Part shown: in pieces, positions 1 to 5,035 of the stretch | Numbering within the stretch: position 1 is the stretch's first letter | Layout: every line of letters starts with the position of its first letter | Source: Desulfuromonadales bacterium | GTDB lineage: Bacteria; Desulfobacterota; Desulfuromonadia; Desulfuromonadales; JACZKF01 | Assembly: GCA_014860175.1 (NCBI GenBank) | Contig: JACZKF010000377.1 | Span: 1 to 9,815 of the forward strand | Direction: 5' to 3' | Length of the DNA: 9,815 nucleotides | Program-made: the position numbers and the translations under genes | The notes under the pieces: generated by a model | The model's database searches: none | The model's input: only the letters and a program-made list of their open reading frames with translations | What the model was told of the DNA's origin: nothing

Positions 1-1
1 G

Positions 2-319
2 TGCAAGTTCTTCGACATTAACAAGGGGATCTGCACCGAAATGGTGGTCGACTGTCTGCGCAGCGAGCTCGGCCTCGAGGTGACGGCGAGCGATCTGCGG
101 GCCGCCGTCCGCCGGGCCTTTCTGCGCGGGTTGGCCCTGGAGCTGCGTCAGGGGTACGGCAAGGAGGAGTACGCTTTGCCGGCGGAGGTGTTCGACAGCC
201 CCAACCCCCACATCAAGCTGCCGCGCATCGCCACCCCCGAGTTCTTCAGGGAGTTGTCGGAGCGGGTGTGGGCGGTTTTCGAGCCGGAACTGGCAGGGTT
301 GCTGCCGGAGGTGGAATAG
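2..319 (+). CDS. C-terminal part of probable aldehyde:ferredoxin oxidoreductase-family protein (5' truncated)
   Basis: The reading frame is open from the left edge (first full codon at 2) to TAG at 317-319, giving 105 residues. The first in-window ATG at 41 is internal, because sensible coding continues upstream of it (CKFFDINKGICTE). The tail resembles domain 3 of the tungsten/molybdopterin aldehyde:ferredoxin oxidoreductase family, which also includes BamB of class II benzoyl-CoA reductase. It shows a helix around GLEVTASDLRAAVRRAF, then a basic G-Y-G-K segment, then LPAEVF and a C-terminal helical stretch. In that family a C-terminal-domain cysteine helps hold the [4Fe-4S] cluster, and the CKFF or GIC cysteine could serve. 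The catalytic core lies outside the window, so substrate and subfamily cannot be given. No hairpin terminator is visible in the 26 bases before the convergent gene at 346. Confidence 0.55.
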   Translation, partial: CKFFDINKGICTEMVVDCLRSELGLEVTASDLRAAVRRAFLRGLALELRQGYGKEEYALPAEVFDSPNPHIKLPRIATPEFFRELSERVWAVFEPELAGLLPEVE

Positions 320-345
320 CCGCAACGGTTCGCTTCAGGATCGAC

Positions 346-1521
346 TCAGACCAGATCTTTCAGCCAGCGAAAGGCGACCAGGGTGCCGACGGCCGAGCCG
401 AGGGAGGTAAAAAAGAAGACCAGCAGCACTCGGGTCAGTCGATTCCCCCACCAGCCGCGCAGGGTGGCCAGGTCTTCGTTGACGCACTCCAGATCGCGCA
501 CCGTCGGGGCGGCGATGAAGGCCTGCACCAGGCCGGTGACCATGCCGGCGCCGATGGTCGGGTTGAGGGAGGTGAGGGGGGCGGCGACGAAGGCGGCGGC
601 TACCGTGACCGGATGGGCCAGGGCGACGGTCGCCCCCAGGGCAGCCAGCAGGCCGTTGGCGAGGACCCAGGCGAGGGCGGCGCCGGCCAGGCGGTCGCGG
701 TCGCCGAAGAAGAAACCGGCAATGAACAGGGAGATCACCACCGCGGGGATCAGCCAGGGGAGGACCCGGGAGAGGGTGGTCTTGGCGGGAATGGTGGAGA
801 TTTCGGTGATCTCCTCCGGCCGGCTCTTCTCCCCCTGCAGGTGCTGCAGAATGCCGGGGACGTGCGCCGCCCCGACCACCGCCACGATTTTCGCGCCTGG
901 CGCCAAGCGGATGAAATGCGCCATGTAGAGATCGCGTTCATCGACCAGAATGGTTTTCACCGACGGCAGGAGAGTCCCCATCTCCTCCAGCATGGCCCCG
1001 AGGGCGTCACCCTGGCGCAGCTTGGCCAACTCCTCTTCGTTCACCTTGTGGTTTTCAAACAGGCTCGCCAGCAGGGTCGCCAGCAGATTCATCCGTTTCC
1101 AGAAGCCAGTGCCGCGCCAGACCCGCAGCAAGGTGGTGCGCAGGTCACGGTCGATCAGTTCGACGGCCATCCCCCGCTCTTCGGCCAGATCGGCGGCGGC
1201 GGCCAATTCGGCCCCGGGCTTCACTCCGGTCTGCAGCCCCATCCGGCGCTGGAAGGAGGCCAGAGCAAAGTTCGCCAGCAGCATCGGCCCCTGCCCCTGG
1301 CGGATCGCCTTGACCAGGTTCAGCGATTGCCAGCGATTGCCGTCCTTCAGCGCCTGGCGGCGTTGCTGGTCGAGTTCGACGCAGACGGTGTCCGGGGCCT
1401 CGGCCTCGATCACCCGGCGGACGGTCTCCACCGAGTCACGGGAAATGTGGGCGGTGCCGACCAGGACGATCTCCCGGCCGTCAAGGGTCAAGCGATGGAT
1501 ATCGGAATCGGTTGCGCTCAT
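346..1521 (-). CDS. TraB/PrgY family membrane protein
   Basis: The product is 391 residues. The soluble N-terminal domain (about 1-245) carries the family signatures: GTAHIS at 22-27 following a short beta-hairpin, a conserved Glu in CVELD (E49), and a second His motif GAAHVPG at 217-223. The C-terminal part (about 254-385) is strongly hydrophobic with four or five predicted membrane spans (near 254-273, 277-300, 304-338, 362-384). The length and the order of soluble domain then membrane domain match bacterial TraB/PrgY proteins. PrgY of Enterococcus plasmids limits sex-pheromone activity, and the GTAH/GxxH motifs suggest a metallohydrolase relative (the TIKI/GumN group), but the role in free-living bacteria is not established. 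The start is chosen because residues 8-27 align with the family N-terminus and an AGG lies 6 bases before the ATG; the RBS is weak. The gene is divergent from the small gene at 1642 and convergent with the AOR-like gene. Confidence 0.85.
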   Translation of the reverse strand: MSATDSDIHRLTLDGREIVLVGTAHISRDSVETVRRVIEAEAPDTVCVELDQQRRQALKDGNRWQSLNLVKAIRQGQGPMLLANFALASFQRRMGLQTGVKPGAELAAAADLAEERGMAVELIDRDLRTTLLRVWRGTGFWKRMNLLATLLASLFENHKVNEEELAKLRQGDALGAMLEEMGTLLPSVKTILVDERDLYMAHFIRLAPGAKIVAVVGAAHVPGILQHLQGEKSRPEEITEISTIPAKTTLSRVLPWLIPAVVISLFIAGFFFGDRDRLAGAALAWVLANGLLAALGATVALAHPVTVAAAFVAAPLTSLNPTIGAGMVTGLVQAFIAAPTVRDLECVNEDLATLRGWWGNRLTRVLLVFFFTSLGSAVGTLVAFRWLKDLV

Positions 1522-1596
1522 GGGTGCCTATGATAGCACATCGGGTGCCCTTCTGGAGCCTTGCTTCATCCTGGCGGGAGACGAACGGCTCCGATT

Positions 1597-1605
1597 TGCT
1601 ATAGT
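1597..1605 (+). promoter_or_regulatory. Possible extended -10 promoter for the 71-residue gene
   Basis: TGCTATAGT is an extended -10 element (TG-n-TATAGT) placed 37 bases before the start codon at 1642. No good -35 hexamer is found 16-18 bases upstream, which is tolerated for extended -10 promoters. Inferred from the sequence only. Confidence 0.35.
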
Positions 1606-1641
1606 TGTTGTAGGATCCAAGCCTGCAAAGGAGGACTCTGC

Positions 1642-1857
1642 ATGGATAAAGAAATCTTTGTCTACATCTGCAACAAGATGGAAGAAGGCCGGGAAGGTGT
1701 GTTCGTCAACCACCCCGCCACCCAAGAGGGGGGCGAGGTCATCGAATGCACCGGGGAGCAGATGATCGTGCGCACCTCGTCCGGAGAAGAGCGGCGCTGG
1801 GACTATCAGGAGTGCGAAGAGACCCTGAGCCGGCGTGAGATTTTTCCGTATAGGTAA
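1642..1857 (+). CDS. Small conserved-looking protein of unknown function (71 aa)
   Basis: The ATG at 1642 has a near-perfect Shine-Dalgarno AAAGGAGG (1627-1634) with a 7-base spacer, which decides this start over an in-frame ATG at 1561. The product begins MDKEIFVYICNKMEEGREG and ends REIFPYR, with no membrane segment and no signal peptide. The sequence reads as a small beta-rich domain: an N-terminal helix (about 3-16), then strands VFVNHP, GEVIECTGEQMIVRTS and ERRWDYQECEE. This gives a compact SH3/barrel-like impression, and the charged hairpin could bind RNA, DNA or protein. I do not recognise a family and assign no function. It is a single-gene unit, with its own probable promoter and a strong terminator 9 bases after the stop. 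Confidence 0.8.
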   Translation: MDKEIFVYICNKMEEGREGVFVNHPATQEGGEVIECTGEQMIVRTSSGEERRWDYQECEETLSRREIFPYR

Positions 1858-1865
1858 TTAGCCTT

Positions 1866-1914
1866 CCGCCAGACGGCTCGCAAAAAAAGCGCCGTCTGGC
1901 GGCGCTTTTTTCTT
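1866..1914 (+). terminator. Strong rho-independent terminator
   Basis: A perfect 12-base inverted repeat, CCGCCAGACGGC (1866-1877) with GCCGTCTGGCGG (1891-1902), is followed after CGC by TTTTTT and more T-rich bases (1906-1914). It starts 9 bases after the stop codon of the 71-residue gene. The A-run in the loop (1882-1888) followed by GCGCC can alternatively pair with GGCGCTTTTTT (1901-1911), giving a second, mutually exclusive hairpin. The A-run would also provide a U-tract to transcripts arriving from the right. Confidence 0.88.
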
Positions 1915-2165
1915 TGTGGGCACTCTCCACTCCTACCGTGGATCGCCTAGGCCTCATGCGAGTCCTAACAGGGGGAACGGCTTGTGAGTACATCAGGCGT
2001 CCCAATCGGAGTTGGGCTGGCTCACCGCACTCAACGAAACCATCCCGTTTTCAGCAATATTCCGCCTGGGCGTTTGCGACCTCACCTGTAGGGTAGAGAG
2101 CGTTTTCCACACCGTCAGTATAGGAGAAGAGCGCTTCGCAGACAAGAGGAAATCGCGCCTCCCTC
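1915..2165. other. Gene-free stretch, nothing recognised
   Basis: No reading frame here has a convincing start, RBS or protein-like composition on either strand. One small hairpin is visible (CCCAA-tcggag-TTGGG, about 2001-2016). I tested it by eye on both strands against tRNA, SRP RNA, GEMM/c-di-GMP, cobalamin, TPP and glycine riboswitch cores and found no convincing match. It may hold the 3' untranslated tail of the small minus-strand gene, an undetected small RNA, or decayed coding sequence. Confidence 0.4.
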
Positions 2166-2315
2166 TCAGCCACAGACGCCGATGAGATTTTTCTTCTCCC
2201 AGCGCACTTCACAGGGGAGGGAGCAGCAGAACCGCTCCTGCCCATTGAGTTGGCGCCGGATCATCCGTTCCCGCGGACGGCGCCGCCCGCATACAGCACA
2301 ACACACCTGATCCAT
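2166..2315 (-). CDS. Tiny cysteine-rich putative zinc-finger protein (49 aa)
   Basis: Too short for usual ORF cut-offs, but well supported. ATG (2313-2315) is preceded by GGAGG (2320-2324) with a 4-base spacer and by a good promoter (2351-2378), and the frame ends at TGA (2166-2168). The protein begins MDQVCCAVCGRRR and has cysteines at 5, 6, 9, 30, 31, 35 and 48. C6-x2-C9-G, about 20 basic and polar residues, then F29-C-C-S-x2-C35 resembles the layout of treble-clef fingers of the TRASH/MYM type (CxxCG ... FCSxxC), which bind zinc or other metals. Of residues 11-21, most are Arg, so nucleic-acid binding is possible. It stands alone and is divergent from the selenoprotein peroxiredoxin. The function is unknown; the zinc-finger reading is an inference from cysteine spacing. 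Confidence 0.68.
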   Translation of the reverse strand: MDQVCCAVCGRRRPRERMIRRQLNGQERFCCSLPCEVRWEKKNLIGVCG

Positions 2316-2350
2316 TTAACCTCCATTAGGGCTCGTTTTCATTTTCTGCC

Positions 2351-2378
2351 AGTATAGCGGCGGCTCAAGAGCGCGCAA
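2351..2378 (-). promoter_or_regulatory. Sigma-70-type promoter for the 49-residue gene
   Basis: On the minus strand TTGCGC (2373-2378) and TATACT (2351-2356) are separated by 16 bases. The expected start of transcription, near 2344, leaves a leader of about 28 bases containing the GGAGG. The -10 matches consensus at five of six positions. Confidence 0.6.
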
Positions 2379-2411
2379 GGGGAGGGATGTATTCCAGGGA
2401 CGGCATCAGCA

Positions 2412-2439
2412 GCTCCTGGTCAGTCAACGGCCCAGGAGC
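2412..2439. repeat. 8-bp inverted repeat between divergent promoters
   Basis: GCTCCTGG (2412-2419) and CCAGGAGC (2432-2439) form a perfect 8-bp stem with a 12-base loop. It lies between the minus-strand promoter at 2351-2378 and the plus-strand promoter at 2517-2545 and has no T-run on either side, so it is not a terminator. It could be an operator serving either promoter. Confidence 0.4.
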
Positions 2440-2516
2440 CAGGCTGGAAGATCGACAAAAATTCTTCCCACGCGTAGCTCCCCACCGGGTGCCGGAGCCG
2501 CCGCAGCAGGTTTTTT

Positions 2517-2545
2517 TTGACCCCCGCTCCCTTTGGCCTTATGCT
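2517..2545 (+). promoter_or_regulatory. Sigma-70-type promoter of the peroxiredoxin-lipoprotein operon
   Basis: TTGACC (2517-2522) and TATGCT (2540-2545) are separated by exactly 17 bases, just after a run of eight T. The expected start of transcription, around 2552, gives a leader of about 28 bases that ends in the RBS AGGAGG (2567-2572), 7 bases before the ATG at 2580. Confidence 0.65.
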
Positions 2546-2579
2546 GAAAAGTACACCATGTCAAATAGGAGGTCCCTGC

Positions 2580-3149
2580 ATGCTCCGCAAACACAGAAGA
2601 TCCACACCGGCGGGAATTCTGCTCGCCCTGGTTCTGCTGGCCGGCTGCGCCTGGGCCGACCGGACTGAGCCGGCCCGGCCCGACATGGCCAAGCAGGTGG
2701 GGGAACGGGCCCCCATCTTCCAGGTCGCCACCTCCCAGGGGACCCTGGCCGATTACGACCGCGACTACTACGGCAAGCATCACCTGGTTCTGACCTTCGT
2801 TCCGGCGGCTTTCACCCCGGTCTGAACGGGGGAGATGGAGGGTCATCAGAGGAACCTCTACCTCTATGACCGCTTCAACGCCCGCGTGGCGGGCGTCAGC
2901 CGTGATCAGGTCGCTACTCTGGAATACTGGGCGGAGGACCTGGGACTGACTTTCCCGGTCTTCTCCAACCCGATCGGTCATCTCGGAATCTGGTTCGGTG
3001 CCCTGGCCGAAGGGTATCCGATGTTCTCCCGGCGCACGGTGGTCATCGACAAGTGGGGGGTGATCCGCTATCTGCGTGACGGCTCCCCTGATTACCGGGA
3101 GATTCTCACCCTGCTGCAACGGCTGCATGCCGAGGAGGAGGGGCGATGA
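2580..3149 (+). CDS. Exported peroxiredoxin with UGA-encoded (selenocysteine) active site
   Basis: AhpC/TSA-type thioredoxin-fold peroxidase that should reduce H2O2 or organic peroxides outside the cytoplasm. ATG 2580 follows AGGAGG (2567-2572). The frame runs to a UGA at 2823-2825 and continues in the same frame to TGA at 3147-3149, giving 189 residues with U82. The peroxidatic motif PxxxTxxC is present as P75-x3-T79-x2-U82, in the context FVPAAFTPV-U-TGEMEGH, so the UGA falls exactly where the catalytic Cys belongs. The rest of the fold is intact: GVSRDQVATLEYW (105-117), LTFPVFSNP (123-131), and the conserved Arg in SRRTVVID (150-157). The N-terminus is a signal peptide with lipobox LAGC (C23), so a lipoprotein is likely; a signal-peptidase I site at AWA-D is the alternative. 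There is no other Cys, so recycling would need an outside thiol (1-Cys type). Selenocysteine peroxiredoxins are known in deltaproteobacteria and clostridia. Automated callers will split this gene in two. Confidence 0.9.
2832..2864 (+). promoter_or_regulatory. SECIS-like stem-loop downstream of the in-frame UGA
   Basis: GAGATGGAGG (2832-2841) pairs with CCTCTACCTC (2855-2864) over ten positions with one A-C mismatch and one G-U pair, leaving a 13-base loop that begins G-U. The loop starts 16 bases after the UGA. Bacterial SECIS elements bound by SelB lie inside the coding region directly after the UGA, with a G near the start of the apical loop at about this distance, so the placement fits. 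A smaller alternative hairpin, GATG-GAGGGT-CATC (2834-2847), overlaps it. Confidence 0.65.
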
Positions 3150-3775
3150 AGGCCAACTGCACACGTCGGCTCTGGCGGCTGCTGGCTGTCGTCGGTGCCC
3201 TGGGGCTGCTGAGCGCCTGCATGCCGGTCGCCACCGGGGTGGTCGAGCCGCTGCAGCAGCAGGAGGATAGCACCGTCACCTGGCAGCAGGAGTACCGCTT
3301 CGCGCCGCCGGGGGGAGGCTGGCAGCTCATCGATCTTGACGAAGACGATTATTCCATCGCCTACATGAAGCTTTGTCAGGACGGCTACCCCTGCCAGAGT
3401 ACCTTTGCCTATGCCGAGGAACCGTTCGGCTATTCCCTCGATTTCGAGGAGCGCCAGGCCGAGTTTTTCAAGCGCTTTCTCTGGGCTGGCCGGGTAATAT
3501 TCGAGCCGGCCCGACTCAGAAAGGTGCAGCTCCCCGGGGGGGAAGGGCTGGAAGCGGTCACTATCGGCCGGGAGCCGGTGCTGGGGCACAAGGTGCGGGC
3601 GAAAATCATTTTCGCCCGCCGCGGTGAGCGGGTGGTCGCCTTCTACTATAGCCAGTGGCGCCCGGAAGCCGCCGCTTTCGATCTGACCGAAGAGGCCGAC
3701 TTCGACCGCTTCGTGGCATCCTTCCGGTTCCTCCAGCCCTCCTTCTACGAACGGCTGGCCGAGCCGCCCCGCTGA
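3146..3775 (+). CDS. Lipoprotein of unknown function, coupled to the selenoperoxiredoxin
   Basis: The product is 209 residues. Its ATG overlaps the stop of the peroxiredoxin (ATGA, 3146-3149), and GGAGGAGG lies just upstream, so the two are co-transcribed and translationally coupled. Residues 7-25 form a signal peptide with a charged RRLWR start and lipobox LSAC (lipidated C25). The mature part is soluble and mixed alpha/beta. A pair of cysteines, C77-x5-C83, in the segment MKLCQDGYPCQSTF could form a disulfide or act as a thiol pair. Aromatic segments such as VVAFYYSQW and a C-terminal DFDRFVASFRFL resemble the beta-sandwich of small envelope proteins. I do not recognise a family. Because the peroxiredoxin has no resolving Cys, this Cys pair is a candidate partner, but that is speculation. 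A terminator follows 10 bases after the stop. Confidence 0.85.
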   Translation: MKANCTRRLWRLLAVVGALGLLSACMPVATGVVEPLQQQEDSTVTWQQEYRFAPPGGGWQLIDLDEDDYSIAYMKLCQDGYPCQSTFAYAEEPFGYSLDFEERQAEFFKRFLWAGRVIFEPARLRKVQLPGGEGLEAVTIGREPVLGHKVRAKIIFARRGERVVAFYYSQWRPEAAAFDLTEEADFDRFVASFRFLQPSFYERLAEPPR

Positions 3776-3785
3776 GGCGGAAGAA

Positions 3786-3817
3786 GGCCCCCCTTCGAGA
3801 CAAAGGGGGGCCGTTTT
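3786..3817 (+). terminator. Rho-independent terminator of the peroxiredoxin operon
   Basis: GGCCCCCCTT (3786-3795) and AAGGGGGGCC (3803-3812) form a perfect 10-bp stem with a 7-base loop, followed by GTTTT (3813-3817). It sits between the stop of the lipoprotein gene (3775) and the convergent stop of the cytochrome frame (3816-3818). The T-run ends inside that stop codon. On the minus strand the tail is only weakly T-rich, so it mainly serves the plus strand. Confidence 0.82.
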
Positions 3818-4184
3818 ACAGGCTGTCGAGGTAGGCGGAAAGGGCGTCAACTTCCTCGTCGCCAAGTACGCCGACAGGAAACATCCCCCCGCTTACCTGC
3901 CGCAAGTCATTGACGATTTCCCCCCCTTTCCCTGCAAGCGCCCGGGCATCATGGCAATAAGCGCAATGCTTTTCGAAAAGAAGACGCCCCGTGCCTCCTT
4001 GGGGGATCTGACCGTTATGAGTGATGAGCGCAGCCGCAGAGTCCTTGCGCCGTACAGGGGGCCGCCGAGCGGGCGAGAGTGTTCCAGAGCCTTGGAATTT
4101 CTGCCGGTGCCAGCTGCTGGGAAGTCCAGGGTGTGTCGAACAGGGACATGAACCGGTTAAAGAAAGCGGGGTCATAGAGGGCAA
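3816..4184 (-). CDS. Small c-type cytochrome domain; start uncertain, possibly frameshifted
   Basis: From about 4000 down to the TAA at 3816-3818 the frame encodes a clear single-haem class I cytochrome c domain. GRLLFEKHCAYCHDARA contains CXXCH, M in SGGMFPVG is the likely distal ligand, and EEVDALSAYLDSL is the usual C-terminal helix. The start is a problem. The only canonical start codons in this frame are ATGs at 4184 and 4175, deep inside the upstream gene, and the 60 or so residues they would add look like off-frame sequence with no signal peptide, although c-type haem attachment requires export. A strong Shine-Dalgarno, AAGGAGG (3994-4000), lies just before the domain but no ATG, GTG or TTG follows it in frame. 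Options are a non-canonical start, fusion by a +1 shift to the upstream gene, a decayed gene, or a base error. The haem domain itself is secure; the gene boundary is not. Confidence 0.6.
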   Translation of the reverse strand: MPSMTPLSLTGSCPCSTHPGLPSSWHRQKFQGSGTLSPARRPPVRRKDSAAALITHNGQIPQGGTGRLLFEKHCAYCHDARALAGKGGEIVNDLRQVSGGMFPVGVLGDEEVDALSAYLDSL

Positions 4185-4725
4185 ACCGAGACTCGATCCC
4201 CGCCCGGGGAGCTCCTCTATGGAGTTCCACCGGCGGCTGCTGGTAGAAAAAGGAGAAGGCAGCGATCACCAGTTCAAACAGTTGCCGTGAAGGCACTGAT
4301 GACACCCCCTCTCGCCAGGAGGAGAACGCCAGAAGGGGCTCTGAGGCTTCTCCGATAACGATACCGAGTTCAGCGATGATAAAATGGTCCTCATACCGGT
4401 GGCGATGCTCATAAAGGGGGGTCATCGTCCGCCGGTCGAAAAAAGTGTCTTGCAGCAACTGCTGTTCGTCCCCCTCCGATGAATTTGGCGGGAAATGATG
4501 GACCAGGTAGGTGGCCAGTGAGTGCTGCTCCACCTCCTCCAAGGCAATGAGTCGCAGCAGAAATGCTCCGGGGACCCCCTGCAGCCAGAAATACCAGGCC
4601 GGGTTTTCGTCCCAGATCTGACTGAACCCGGCAAGGGCCACCTGTTTCCGGATGTCCTCGTGCTGCAACAGGTGAAGGAGGGCATTTTCCACCACCCGCC
4701 GCTGGTCTTCCGTTCTGTCACGCAT
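4015..4725 (-). CDS. Soluble helical protein of unknown function (236 aa)
   Basis: The start is taken at 4725 because AGAGGG (4732-4737) lies 6 bases before it; an ATG at 4731 in the same frame touches that RBS. The preceding gene stops at 4736, a gap of about 10 bases, so it is in the same operon. The protein is acidic, mostly helical and has no signal peptide or membrane span. Notable segments are an N-terminal helix rich in E, R and L (5-30), aromatic NPAWYFWLQGVPGAF (41-55), a conserved-looking DRRTMTPLYEHRHRYEDHFI (97-116), and FELVIAAFSFFYQQPP (150-165). The tail ends in a Cys/His cluster (C224, C230, C232, H234, H235). Overall size and helicity recall TorD-type redox-enzyme chaperones, but I cannot find their signature and do not assign the family. 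The tail could instead be the product of a frame slip into the cytochrome frame next door. Confidence 0.72.
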   Translation of the reverse strand: MRDRTEDQRRVVENALLHLLQHEDIRKQVALAGFSQIWDENPAWYFWLQGVPGAFLLRLIALEEVEQHSLATYLVHHFPPNSSEGDEQQLLQDTFFDRRTMTPLYEHRHRYEDHFIIAELGIVIGEASEPLLAFSSWREGVSSVPSRQLFELVIAAFSFFYQQPPVELHRGAPRAGIESRFALYDPAFFNRFMSLFDTPWTSQQLAPAEIPRLWNTLARSAAPCTAQGLCGCAHHS

Positions 4726-4735
4726 CTGCATCCCT

Positions 4736-5035
4736 CTAACCGAGTTTGCCGGCACGGTAAAGGTCCCGGACGATATCAAGGGTTTCGCGTTCATCGCAGT
4801 GAATGCCGGCCGCCCTGGCCATCTGCTCGAAAAACTCCCGGGGATAGGCCAGGGTGAGGGAATAACTTTCTTCATAGCTGTCGAAAAACGAATCCATCAC
4901 CGAATCCCCAACGGCCAGCACCTCCTGCGCCACCGCGGTCAATCCCTTGCGCAACTGGGCGACCTCCTCCACGCAGGCGGCCACCGCGTCAATCGCCTGC
5001 CGTTCGCCGGCCTGAAAAAAAGTGCGCCGGTTCAT
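4736..5035 (-). CDS. Small helical protein of unknown function (99 aa)
   Basis: The ATG (5033-5035) overlaps the TGA of the membrane-protein gene (5032-5034) as ATGA, which points to translational coupling. It stops with TAG at 4736-4738. It begins MNRRTFFQAGERQ: the two arginines look like a Tat start but no hydrophobic stretch follows, so this is not a signal peptide. The rest is acidic and helical (AVAACVEEVAQLRKGL at 18-33; DSFFDSYEESYSL at 48-60; YPREFFEQMARAAGI at 64-78), with cysteines at C21 and about C80. I do not recognise a family. Its tight coupling on both sides suggests it is a working partner or assembly factor of the 10-TM protein. Confidence 0.75.
   Translation of the reverse strand: MNRRTFFQAGERQAIDAVAACVEEVAQLRKGLTAVAQEVLAVGDSVMDSFFDSYEESYSLTLAYPREFFEQMARAAGIHCDERETLDIVRDLYRAGKLG

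Noticed and set aside
346..1521. Assigning pheromone shutdown (PrgY function) to the TraB-family gene
   Set aside because: No conjugative plasmid or pheromone genes are nearby. Family membership alone does not support that role.
268..1533. Plus-strand frame of 421 residues rich in G, Q and D
   Set aside because: Antisense shadow of the TraB/PrgY-family gene; low-complexity composition typical of GC-rich off-frame translation.
1530..1535. TATCAT as a -10 for the TraB-family gene
   Set aside because: It lies only about 8 bases before the start codon and has no matching -35, so it would require a leaderless transcript.
1915..2165. A c-di-GMP (GEMM) riboswitch on the minus strand, suggested by a GTCGCAAACG segment
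   Set aside because: The paired upstream core and tetraloop-receptor pattern are missing and no gene lies at the right distance downstream.
2051..2245. Minus-strand frame of 64 residues overlapping the small Cys-rich gene
   Set aside because: It has no RBS, and its frame competes with the 49-residue gene, which has a promoter, GGAGG and a cysteine pattern.
2387..2668. Plus-strand frame of 93 residues starting after GGGGAGGG
   Set aside because: It runs through the peroxiredoxin promoter and into its coding region in another frame, and the protein has no sensible composition.
2580..2825. Reading the 2580 gene as a pseudogene broken by an in-frame stop
   Set aside because: The only stop is UGA, it replaces exactly the catalytic Cys, both sides are intact in the same frame, and a SECIS-like hairpin follows. 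Decay would not be expected to hit precisely this codon.
2424..3164. Minus-strand frame of 246 residues opposite the peroxiredoxin
   Set aside because: It is the antisense shadow of a gene with clear homology, and it has no RBS or family motifs.
4015..4725. Calling the 236-residue protein a TorD-family chaperone
   Set aside because: Size and helical content are similar, but I could not find the family signature and no molybdoenzyme gene is in the operon.
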